A stretch of 22,374 nt of DNA from Alphaproteobacteria bacterium (GTDB taxonomy: Bacteria > Pseudomonadota > Alphaproteobacteria > Sphingomonadales > Emcibacteraceae). The notes below the pieces were generated by a model. The model saw nothing but the letters and a program-made list of their open reading frames with translations. It did no database searches and was not told the origin of the DNA. The stretch is from the NCBI GenBank assembly GCA_002401545.1, contig NVTJ01000007.1, forward strand, positions 1-22,374, read 5' to 3'. Shown one piece after another: positions 1 to 6,542 of this stretch (within the stretch, counting starts at the first letter, position 1; the number at the start of each line of letters is the position of its first letter). The position numbers and the translations under genes were made by a program.

Positions 1-934
1 CAAGATACAACCGTCTGCGGGTCACATCCTTGGCCAGTTTATATTGCTCGTAAACGGACAGGAAGCGCGCGCTTTCCCCTTCGGCCTTGGTAATGGCCCG
101 GGCTTTATAGGCTTCGGCTTCCTGATTCATTCTTTCCGCCTGACCACGGGCTGTGGGGACGATCTTATTCTGGTATTTTTTGGCTTCGTTGATGGTTCTA
201 TCCCGGTCCGCCTCGGCCTTCTGCACATCATTAAAGGCTTCGGACACCTGGGCTGGCGGCGATACGGTATCCATCTTGATCTGGGTGATCTCAATACCGG
301 ATTCATAACTGTCCAGAACAGTCTGCATGATGCCGCGCACTTCGATTTCGATCTGCAGACGTTCCGAGGTCATGATCTGCTGAATGGCGGTTCTGGCCAC
401 CACTTCACGCATGGCACTTTCCGACACGGCCTTGATGCTCTGTTCGCGCTGTTCCAGATTAAACAGGAAACGGGCCGGGTCCTTGATCCGCCACAGAATG
501 GAATATTGCACATCGACGATATTCTCATCGCCGGTCAGCATCTGGCGTTCTTTCTTGCCGCCGCCAAAGCCCACATCAATCTTGTTGACGGCGGTGACTT
601 TAGGAATGATCACTTGATCAATAGGCGGCCAATGGATATGAAGGCCGGTGCCTGTTGTCTCCACCCATTTGCCAAAGCGCAGAACAACACCCGCTTCATC
701 GGGCTGGACTTTATAAAAAGCGGCATAAAGATAGCCGACAGCGAACATCGCGGCGATCATCAGAAACATGCTCTTGCCGCCGCCTTTGCCGCCACCGCCA
801 CCAAAGGCGGCCCGAAACTTATCCTGACCCTTGCGAATCAGTTCGTCAATATCCGGTGGCTCCTGTCCCCCGCGAGGTCCGCTGCCCCAGGGTCCACGGT
901 CTTTGCCACCACCATTATTATCTTGCCAAGGCAT
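1..934 (-). CDS. hflK: HflK, SPFH/band-7 membrane protease modulator (3' end outside window)
   Basis: HflK forms the HflKC complex with HflC, which surrounds and modulates the FtsH membrane protease. The reading frame starts at ATG 934-932, preceded by AGGAGA (complement of 941-946), and runs off the left edge after about 311 codons without a stop. The N-terminus is rich in Gly, Pro and Asp (residues 1-54, including MPWQDNNGGG and a poly-Gly stretch), as is usual for HflK. One membrane segment follows at about 55-74 (MFLMIAAMFAVGYLYAAF). The SPFH domain starts near residue 75 with VQPDEAGVVLRFG and continues through ILWRIKDPARFLFN. A charged helical region near the edge includes AKKYQNKIVPTARGQAERM. 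hflC is expected next, beyond position 1. The divergent neighbour is mrp, with only 129 bp between the two starts, so both promoters lie there. The family call is firm. Confidence 0.93.
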   Translation of the reverse strand, partial: MPWQDNNGGGKDRGPWGSGPRGGQEPPDIDELIRKGQDKFRAAFGGGGGKGGGKSMFLMIAAMFAVGYLYAAFYKVQPDEAGVVLRFGKWVETTGTGLHIHWPPIDQVIIPKVTAVNKIDVGFGGGKKERQMLTGDENIVDVQYSILWRIKDPARFLFNLEQREQSIKAVSESAMREVVARTAIQQIMTSERLQIEIEVRGIMQTVLDSYESGIEITQIKMDTVSPPAQVSEAFNDVQKAEADRDRTINEAKKYQNKIVPTARGQAERMNQEAEAYKARAITKAEGESARFLSVYEQYKLAKDVTRRRLYL

Positions 935-1063
935 ATAAACTCTCCTTCAAAGAAAAACACCATTCAACTACAGGAAAAATCACATTCCCCCTGTAAAAAA
1001 AATTCATAAACCTTATATTCCAACTGGAGACTATGAACAATAGAATTATAGATAGGTATTTAT

Positions 1064-2149
1064 ATGTCAAAGATCAAGCACGAACAACTGCTGAATATCC
1101 TGAAATCCATCCTCCATCCTGCCAAAGGGGTGGATATTGTCTCACTGGACATGGTACAGGGTCTTGTCATCAAGGAAGGTGAAGTGGGTTTTGCCCTTAA
1201 TATCAACCCTTCTGAAGCAGAAATGATGGAACAGGTCAGAAAAACCTGTGATGCCAAACTTCTGGAAATACCGGGCATTAACAAGGTCGTCTCTGTCCTG
1301 ACGGCGGAACGGCAACCGGAAAAGAAAATTCCGGAGATGCAGGCTCCCACCAAGGGTGCCGGCCCCCTGAAAAATACCCGGAAAATTCCCGGCGTGAAAC
1401 ATATCATTGCGGTGGCCAGCGGCAAGGGCGGTGTCGGCAAATCCACCACCGCCGTCAATCTGGCCCTTGCCTTGCAAACCATTGGCCTCAAAGCCGGAAT
1501 TTTTGATGTGGATATTTACGGCCCGTCCATTCCCATGCTGCTCGGGGTCACCGAACAGCCAACCCAGGACGCCGACAAAAAGATTATCCCGATTATCAGC
1601 CACGGCCTTGTGAGCATGTCACTGGGCTATCTGATGCGGCAAGACACCGCCACCATCTGGCGCGGCCCCATGGTGATGAGCGCGGTAAAGCAAATGATTG
1701 CCGACACCAAATGGGATGTAAACGGCGAACTGGATGTGCTGGTGCTTGATTTGCCGCCGGGCACCGGGGACGTGCAACTCACCCTGGCCCAGAATGTGGA
1801 TATGGACGGGGCTGTGGTGGTCTCCACCCCGCAGGACATCGCGCTAACCGATACCCGCAAGGGACTGAACATGTTTGAGAAAACCGATGTGAAGGTTTTT
1901 GGCATCATAGAGAATATGAGCTATTTCCTCTGCCCGTCCTGCGGGACACGGTCGGATATTTTCGGCCACGGCGGAGCACGGGAAGTTGCCGAGAAACTGG
2001 GTGTGGATTTCCTCGGTGAAATCCCGCTGCATATGGACATCCGGGAAACCTCCGACAATGGCACTCCCATCGTGGTTCATCAGCCGGACAGCACCCATAC
2101 GGCCATTTATGTGGACATCGCCCGAAAGATACAGGCAAAATTATCCTAG
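1064..2149 (+). CDS. mrp: Mrp/ApbC-type Fe-S cluster carrier P-loop ATPase
   Basis: This is a cytosolic Fe-S cluster carrier of the Mrp/ApbC/Nbp35 family, 361 aa, the usual length. Residues 5-80 are an N-terminal MIP18-like (DUF59) domain, followed by a short linker. The deviant Walker A motif GKGGVGKST is at 120-128, the switch region FDVDIYGPSIP at about 147-157, and VLDLPPGTGD at 227-236. The cluster-bridging CPSC pair (C290, C293) is followed by GTRSDIFGHGG. The start at 1064 has AGG at 1054-1056 with 7-nt spacing. The gene is transcribed away from hflK and its stop lies 10 bp from the stop of the chemoreceptor gene on the opposite strand. Family membership is certain; in vivo client proteins cannot be read from sequence, though the [4Fe-4S] fumarase in this window is a plausible one. 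Confidence 0.95.
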   Translation: MSKIKHEQLLNILKSILHPAKGVDIVSLDMVQGLVIKEGEVGFALNINPSEAEMMEQVRKTCDAKLLEIPGINKVVSVLTAERQPEKKIPEMQAPTKGAGPLKNTRKIPGVKHIIAVASGKGGVGKSTTAVNLALALQTIGLKAGIFDVDIYGPSIPMLLGVTEQPTQDADKKIIPIISHGLVSMSLGYLMRQDTATIWRGPMVMSAVKQMIADTKWDVNGELDVLVLDLPPGTGDVQLTLAQNVDMDGAVVVSTPQDIALTDTRKGLNMFEKTDVKVFGIIENMSYFLCPSCGTRSDIFGHGGAREVAEKLGVDFLGEIPLHMDIRETSDNGTPIVVHQPDSTHTAIYVDIARKIQAKLS

Positions 2150-2159
2150 AGTATCCGTG

Positions 2160-3677
2160 TTAATTTTGCAGGCTGCGATATAATTTTACCCCTTCACCGG
2201 CTAAATCATTAGCACTGGTTATGGCCACTGAAATAGAATCCAGGTTTCTGTTAATATCATCAACAGCGGTGCTGGCCGTTTGCATATTGGAGGTTATTTC
2301 CCGGGTTGTCACCGCCTGTTCTTCAACGGCACTGGCCACCGTGGTAACACTGCTTTCAACCATTCCCACCGCACTCTTGATACCACCTAGTCTTACAACC
2401 ACATCATCTGAAATTGACTGCATATTGCTGATTTCCGAATTAATTTGCGACGTGGCATCAGCAACCTGACTGGCAAGCGCCTTGACCTCCGAGGCCACAA
2501 CGGCAAAGCCTTTTCCGGCTTCACCGGCGCGCGCCGCTTCAATTGTTGCATTCAGGGCGAGCAGGTTAATCTGACTGGCAATATCCTGAATAACCTCAAC
2601 AATTTTATTCATTTCCGATGCCGCATTTGTCAATTCCTGGGTTGAAGTATCCGCTTTTGTGGTTTCATCCATGGCCCGTACAACCTCCAACCGTGATGTT
2701 TCCATACTTTTGGCAATTTCAGTGGAGGCAATCTGAAATTCTTCTGTTGCCGCAGTCACCGCCTGAACTGTGGCAAGTGTCTGGTTGGAGGCAGCAGACG
2801 CCGATGTGGACTGCTCATTGGCCGAACCCACCGTTTCCAGAATTTTACTCAGATTTTCATCCACTATTTTCCCAACACGTTCAGCCTCATGGCGGGCATC
2901 AACCTGATCCGTAATGTCGGTTGCATATTTAACGACCTTAAAGACTTTGCCATCCGGGTCCATAATCGGGTTATAAGATGCCTGAATCCAAACCTCCTTG
3001 CCGCCCTTGCCAATGCGCTTATATTCTGCAGCCTGATATTCACCATTGCGCAGCGACTGCCAGAATTGTTTATATTCATCCGACCTGGCATAATCCTGAT
3101 CCACAAACATGCTGTGATGTTTGCCTTTGATTTCATCCAGCTGGTAGCCCAATGTGTCCAGAAAATTATCATTGGCATCAATGATGGTACCATCAAGATT
3201 AAAGGAAATGACCGCCTGTGATTTGCCAATGGCATCTATCTGGCCACTATAGTCCGCATTTTGTAATGTCTGTGCTGTAATATCTGTGGCGTATTTAACA
3301 ACCTTAAAGACCTTGCCATCCGGGTCCATGATCGGATTATAGGACGCCCTTATCCAAACCTCCTTACCGCCCTTGCCGATGCGTTTATAGACTGCTGCCT
3401 GATATTCACCATTGTAGAGCGACTGCCAGAATTGTTTATATTCATCCGACCTGACATAATCCTGATCCACAAACATACTGTGATGTTTGCCTTTGATTTC
3501 ATCAAGCTGATAGCCCAATGTGTCCAGAAAATTATCATTGGCATCAATGATGGTACCATCCAGCTTGAAAGAAATGACCGCCTGCGATTTGTTCAGGGCT
3601 TCAATAATAGATTTTAATTCCTTTCCACTGCTATTATCTCTCCCCAACATATTTAGAAAACTGATATTTTTTAACAT
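2160..3677 (-). CDS. Soluble methyl-accepting chemotaxis protein with two near-identical PAS domains
   Basis: A 505-aa chemoreceptor-like signalling protein with no membrane segment or signal peptide, so it should act in the cytoplasm. PAS domain 1 covers residues about 30-134 and PAS domain 2 about 152-256; each begins KSQAVISF and ends VVKYATDIT. They match at 100 of 105 positions. The PAS sequence, with FxLDGTIIDANDNFLDTLGY, resembles the Aer/FrzS-like PAS_3/PAS_9 type that often senses redox or small ligands; the ligand is unknown. A linker with AxxNEQSTSASAASNQT leads into the coiled-coil MCP signalling domain. Its hairpin tip (about 361-403) includes QINLLALNATIEAARAGEAG and GFAVVASEVKALA, the site that contacts CheA and CheW. 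The SD is AAAGGGC upstream of ATG 3677. No che genes lie nearby, so it is probably an orphan receptor. It lies between mrp and folA on the minus strand. Confidence 0.93.
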   Translation of the reverse strand: MLKNISFLNMLGRDNSSGKELKSIIEALNKSQAVISFKLDGTIIDANDNFLDTLGYQLDEIKGKHHSMFVDQDYVRSDEYKQFWQSLYNGEYQAAVYKRIGKGGKEVWIRASYNPIMDPDGKVFKVVKYATDITAQTLQNADYSGQIDAIGKSQAVISFNLDGTIIDANDNFLDTLGYQLDEIKGKHHSMFVDQDYARSDEYKQFWQSLRNGEYQAAEYKRIGKGGKEVWIQASYNPIMDPDGKVFKVVKYATDITDQVDARHEAERVGKIVDENLSKILETVGSANEQSTSASAASNQTLATVQAVTAATEEFQIASTEIAKSMETSRLEVVRAMDETTKADTSTQELTNAASEMNKIVEVIQDIASQINLLALNATIEAARAGEAGKGFAVVASEVKALASQVADATSQINSEISNMQSISDDVVVRLGGIKSAVGMVESSVTTVASAVEEQAVTTREITSNMQTASTAVDDINRNLDSISVAITSANDLAGEGVKLYRSLQN

Positions 3678-4123
3678 GTGCTGCCCTTTGTTTTAAATTT
3701 ATTGTTTTGGATCTACCATTATCTTTAACCTAAAGCCATTAAGCTCATAGTCATTGATGCCCAATTTATATGCTGTTAATTCATTTTCAAAATTATTAGA
3801 ATGCTATATTTTTTAAACTTTTACATATAGCTTGTATGCGAATATTCTATTATACTAATTTAATATTGTTGAGACTGTCACATAACGGTGAATAAATCCT
3901 TAATGAGTACTATGTATCCGCGTATTTTAGCCTATGTGGTCTAATATTGAATATGCAGAAAGGTCCACTTCCACACACCGTTGCACATTTTTTATTCCCA
4001 TTTCCCCTATTATAAAAACTCAGGAATCTTCCATTCAACCGTGAGGCCATTATCTTAAAAATCAATCAGGAAACGCGGCATTTACGGGAAAGAATGTGAA
4101 CGCTGTATATGCAAAAATAGAAG
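3678..4123. other. AT-rich intergenic region between chemoreceptor and folA
   Basis: This 446-bp stretch separates the chemoreceptor start (transcribed leftward) from the folA stop. It must hold the chemoreceptor promoter and any folA terminator, but I see no convincing -35/-10 pair or hairpin with a T-run for either. The only structure noted is a weak 7-bp inverted repeat, GCTATAT at 3803-3809 and ATATAGC at 3825-3831 with a 15-nt loop, which may be chance in such AT-rich DNA. No credible gene is seen on either strand. Confidence 0.5.
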
Positions 4124-4633
4124 CTAAACCCGGTCCAGTACAATCAGGCTGTAATCGTGGCTGTCTTTTTCACCCGCAGTAAATCTTTCCGATGAGGCTT
4201 TCAGCCAGTCGTCACTATTCAGGGTCGGGAAATAGGTGTCGCCTTCCACATCCCCATGAACGCGGGTCAGATACAGGCGGTCGGCACCCGGTAGACAGAG
4301 TTTATAAATCTCGGCACCACCAATGACCATGACCTCGTCCACACCCTTGACCAGAGCCATATTCATGGCAACTTCAAGGGCCATCTCCAGACTGAGGGCG
4401 GTGATTACGCCTTCAGCGGTGAACGTCTTGTCGCGGGTAATGACGATATTAACCCGTCCCGGCAGGGGCCTGCCGATGGACTGAAATGTCTTGCGGCCCA
4501 TAATGATCGGCTTGCCCATGGTTGTTTCTTTGAAATATTTGAGGTCCGAGGAAATGCGCCACGGCAGGTCGTTATCCTTGCCCATAACGCCATTTTCCGC
4601 CACCGCAACAATCAGGCTTAACTTCACCGTCAT
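4124..4633 (-). CDS. folA: Dihydrofolate reductase
   Basis: NADPH-dependent reduction of dihydrofolate to tetrahydrofolate, regenerating the cofactor oxidised by thymidylate synthase. At 169 aa the length is normal for bacterial DHFR. The N-terminal strand LSLIVAVAENGVMGKDNDLPW contains the Met20-type loop and LPW (23-25). The catalytic acid is D30 in RISSDLKYFK, aligning with E. coli D27. The NADPH-binding stretch MGRKTFQSIGRPLPGR is at 45-60, and VIGGAEIYKLCLPGADRLYLT carries the conserved Gly-Gly and the closing helix. The start codon ATG 4633-4631 overlaps the thyA stop as ATGA, so the two are translationally coupled in a thyA-folA operon read leftward. The trimethoprim response cannot be judged from sequence alone. 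Confidence 0.97.
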   Translation of the reverse strand: MTVKLSLIVAVAENGVMGKDNDLPWRISSDLKYFKETTMGKPIIMGRKTFQSIGRPLPGRVNIVITRDKTFTAEGVITALSLEMALEVAMNMALVKGVDEVMVIGGAEIYKLCLPGADRLYLTRVHGDVEGDTYFPTLNSDDWLKASSERFTAGEKDSHDYSLIVLDRV

Positions 4634-5424
4634 ACCGCCACCTTTGCGGCAATATGAGGATGGCTGTCATAACCGACCAGTTCAAAATCCGCGTAAGTGA
4701 AATCAAAAATATCTTTGATATCCGGGTTAATTTTCATGATCGGCAGTGCCCTGGGCTGCCGCTTAAGCTGTACCTCCACCTGTTCCCTGTGATTGCTGTA
4801 GAGATGGGCATCACCGAAGGTATGAATGAATTCCCCGGCTTGCAAGCCACAAACCTGTGCCAGCATCTGGGTGAGCAAAGCATAGGAGGCGATATTAAAC
4901 GGCACGCCCAGAAAAATATCCGCACTGCGCTGATAAAGCTGGCAACTGAGCTTTCCCTCCGCCACATAAAACTGGAACAGGCAGTGACAGGGCGGCAGGG
5001 CCATATGATCCACATCGGCCACATTCCACGCGCTGACAATCAGCCGGCGGCTGTCGGGGTTGTTTTTGATCATATGAACCAGACCTGTGATCTGATCCAC
5101 CGTCCCGCCATTTGGCGTTGGCCAGGACCGCCATTGATGGCCGTAAACCGGGCCGAGATCGCCCGCATCATCGGCCCAGGCATCCCAGATTTTCACGCCA
5201 TTTTCCTGCAGATAACGAATATTGGTATCTCCGGCGAGAAACCACAATAATTCATGGACGATGGATTTCAGATGCAGCTTTTTGGTGGTCACCATGGGAA
5301 AGCCTTCTGACAGGTCAAAACGCATCTGATAGCCAAAAATGCTCACCGTGCCCGTGCCGGTGCGGTCGCCTTTGACAACACCATAATCCTTAACATGTCG
5401 CATTAAATCCAGATATTGTTTCAT
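4630..5424 (-). CDS. thyA: Thymidylate synthase (ThyA)
   Basis: Converts dUMP to dTMP using methylene-tetrahydrofolate and releases dihydrofolate, which the co-encoded FolA recycles. The protein is 264 aa, exactly the length of E. coli ThyA. The phosphate-binding loop GDRTGTGT is at 19-26, WFLAGDTN at 61-68, and the catalytic cysteine is C146 in ALPPCHCLF, with the second phosphate-binding segment LYQRSADIFLGVPFNIASY at 163-181. HTFGDAHLYSNH (201-212) is the conserved dUMP-contact region, and the C-terminus ends in AAKVAV. The start is well supported by GGAGG (complement of 5430-5434), 5 nt upstream of ATG 5424. It leads the thyA-folA operon and is divergent from the tmRNA gene, sharing about 80 bp of promoter DNA with it. 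Confidence 0.98.
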   Translation of the reverse strand: MKQYLDLMRHVKDYGVVKGDRTGTGTVSIFGYQMRFDLSEGFPMVTTKKLHLKSIVHELLWFLAGDTNIRYLQENGVKIWDAWADDAGDLGPVYGHQWRSWPTPNGGTVDQITGLVHMIKNNPDSRRLIVSAWNVADVDHMALPPCHCLFQFYVAEGKLSCQLYQRSADIFLGVPFNIASYALLTQMLAQVCGLQAGEFIHTFGDAHLYSNHREQVEVQLKRQPRALPIMKINPDIKDIFDFTYADFELVGYDSHPHIAAKVAV

Positions 5425-5429
5425 ACTCT

Positions 5430-5434
5430 CCTCC
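5430..5434 (-). promoter_or_regulatory. Strong Shine-Dalgarno of thyA
   Basis: The minus strand reads GGAGGAGAGT just before ATG 5424. The 5-bp GGAGG core lies 5 nt from the start codon and fixes the thyA start without ambiguity. Confidence 0.85.
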
Positions 5435-5474
5435 GATATTTATCTTACTGTATATAAATATTTTACCTTAGCTA

Positions 5475-5504
5475 TTCAAATCTTAATCCTTCTGCCTTAT
5501 ATAT
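5475..5504 (+). promoter_or_regulatory. Possible ssrA promoter
   Basis: Upstream of the tmRNA acceptor piece lie TTCAAA (5475-5480) and TATATA (5499-5504), spaced 18 nt, just before the presumed 5' end of the primary transcript. The -35 box fits poorly and the region is AT-rich, so this is a weak call based mainly on position. Confidence 0.3.
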
Positions 5505-5507
5505 AAG

Positions 5508-5800
5508 ACGTTGGGTAACCAACTACGGCAATAAACTGATGTATGGAATAGACGGAACGGACCCGGGGGCGGTACCCGGCGCCTCCACCAATCTCCCTTA
5601 AGATTGGCCCAAAGTACAAGATGCGGGGGCGAAACAGGATCGACGTACGTAATAAAGATATAACTTTTGCTCAGCATGATACCGCTGTGACGGATCAAAT
5701 TTTGTAAATGCAAACGATAATGAAGCATTTGCTGTAGCAGCCTAACAGCTCGTTACGCGGGGTCCGGAGGGCACCTAGCAACAGAAGCCCTTCACTTAAA
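5508..5800 (+). ncRNA. ssrA: Two-piece (circularly permuted) tmRNA gene
   Basis: tmRNA rescues stalled ribosomes and appends a degradation tag. The gene order is permuted, as in alphaproteobacteria: the acceptor piece comes first (about 5508-5590), then a 34-nt spacer (5591-5624), then the coding piece (5625 to about 5793-5800). The acceptor strand CGCCTCC (5580-5586) is followed by discriminator A and an encoded CCA (5588-5590). It pairs over all 7 positions with GGGGGCG (5625-5631), including a G3-U70-type wobble, the alanine-tRNA-synthetase identity element. The T-arm is CCGGG/CCCGG (5563-5567 and 5575-5579) with a 7-nt loop. GAAACAGGATCGACG after the acceptor strand is the usual tmRNA D-domain sequence. 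The acceptor piece opens with a GTAA-tetraloop hairpin (5510-5523), and the coding piece ends in hairpin GGAGGGC/GCCCTTC (5766-5772 and 5787-5793). The outer ends are estimates. Confidence 0.93.
5710..5745 (+). other. tmRNA tag reading frame
   Basis: The frame starts with the GCA resume codon at 5710 and reads ANDNEAFAVAA, ending with TAA at 5743-5745. With the non-templated alanine carried by tmRNA the full tag would be AANDNEAFAVAA, 12 residues. AANDN is the part bound by alphaproteobacterial SspB and the VAA end is the ClpX-recognised degron; both match the known Caulobacter-type tag. The 6 nt before the resume codon are GTAAAT. Confidence 0.92.
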
Positions 5801-5868
5801 ATTCCTGAAAAAAATTAATCTGGCTCCCCCCGATATTACCCGTTATACTTCAAGCGGATATAGATTCG

Positions 5869-6357
5869 ATGACAGATAATGGAACAATGACAGAAACCAT
5901 AATTCAATATGACAACATGGTGCAGGAGGCACTTCTTTCCGTGGTAAGGGACGTTTTGCAAAATACGGCTGAACATGGATTGCCCGGCGACCATCATTTC
6001 TACATCACCTTCAAAACAAACCATGACAACATCAGCATTCCCGCCTATCTGAAAGAACGCTATCCTGATGAAATGACCATTGTTGTTCAAAATCAGTTTT
6101 CGCATCTTGTGGTCGATGAAACCCATTTTGAAATATCCTTAAGCTTTAACAGCAAGCTGGAACATCTGTATATTCCCTTTCTGGCTCTGGAGGGCTTTTT
6201 TGATCCAAGTGTTGATTTTGGCCTTCATTTCCATGCCACCGGCGACAATGATGACAAATCAGAAAACCTGCCCGATATAGTCGAAGCCGCAGATAGTCAG
6301 GAAGATGATAAAAATACAGATAATGTGGTAACGCTGGATACTTTCCGGAAAAAATAA
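5869..6357 (+). CDS. sspB: Alpha-type SspB, ClpXP adaptor for ssrA-tagged proteins
   Basis: SspB is a cytosolic adaptor that tethers tmRNA-tagged proteins to the ClpXP protease. The 162-aa protein has the alphaproteobacterial SspB layout (COG3814): N-terminal helix IQYDNMVQEALLSVVRDVL, the fold strand HHFYITFKT, YLKERYPDEMTIVVQNQF, and ALEGFFDPSVDFGLHF. An acidic flexible linker (about residues 124-150) leads to the C-terminal tail NVVTLDTFRKK, which matches the ClpX-docking (XB) tail of this group. The ATG at 5869 has a weak ribosome site; the in-frame ATG at 5887 (MTETIIQYDN) is a good alternative with GGAACA just upstream. It lies 70-odd bp after the tmRNA gene on the same strand, so substrate tag and adaptor are encoded side by side and may be co-transcribed. 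Confidence 0.93.
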   Translation: MTDNGTMTETIIQYDNMVQEALLSVVRDVLQNTAEHGLPGDHHFYITFKTNHDNISIPAYLKERYPDEMTIVVQNQFSHLVVDETHFEISLSFNSKLEHLYIPFLALEGFFDPSVDFGLHFHATGDNDDKSENLPDIVEAADSQEDDKNTDNVVTLDTFRKK

Positions 6358-6394
6358 AATCCTCAATATATATTCTCTATGCCCCAAATGAAAA

Positions 6395-6418
6395 CAGGAT
6401 CTGCCTTCGCGGATCCTG
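6395..6418. terminator. 10-bp hairpin after sspB, probable terminator
   Basis: CAGGATCTGC (6395-6404) and GCGGATCCTG (6409-6418) pair over 10 positions with one G-U and a 4-nt CTTC loop. It begins 37 bp after the sspB stop. There is no T-run directly behind it on the plus strand; a T8 run appears about 25 nt later (6443-6450). On the minus strand it is followed by TTTTC, a weak terminator signal. It probably ends the ssrA-sspB transcript or stabilises its 3' end. Confidence 0.5.
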
Positions 6419-6542
6419 CCTGACCATATTTATGCACTCATTATTTTTTTTATAATAATCTGCCTGACTACCTCAGAATGTTACTATAGTATATTCATGC
6501 TCACCTGTACATCATAGAATAGCCGCCACAAGGATGGATAAA

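Noticed and set aside
44..1009. 321-codon open frame on the plus strand
   Set aside because: It lies opposite hflK, whose protein is clearly recognisable, and its translation shows no family features.
3803..3831. 7-bp inverted repeat GCTATAT/ATATAGC upstream of the chemoreceptor
   Set aside because: All but two bases are A/T in a very AT-rich gap with a 15-nt loop; chance is likely.
4654..5250. 198-codon open frame on the plus strand
   Set aside because: Antisense to thyA, whose catalytic motifs and strong ribosome site define the real gene.
5483..5728. 81-codon open frame on the minus strand
   Set aside because: It is antisense to the tmRNA gene; the pairing and tag explain this DNA better.
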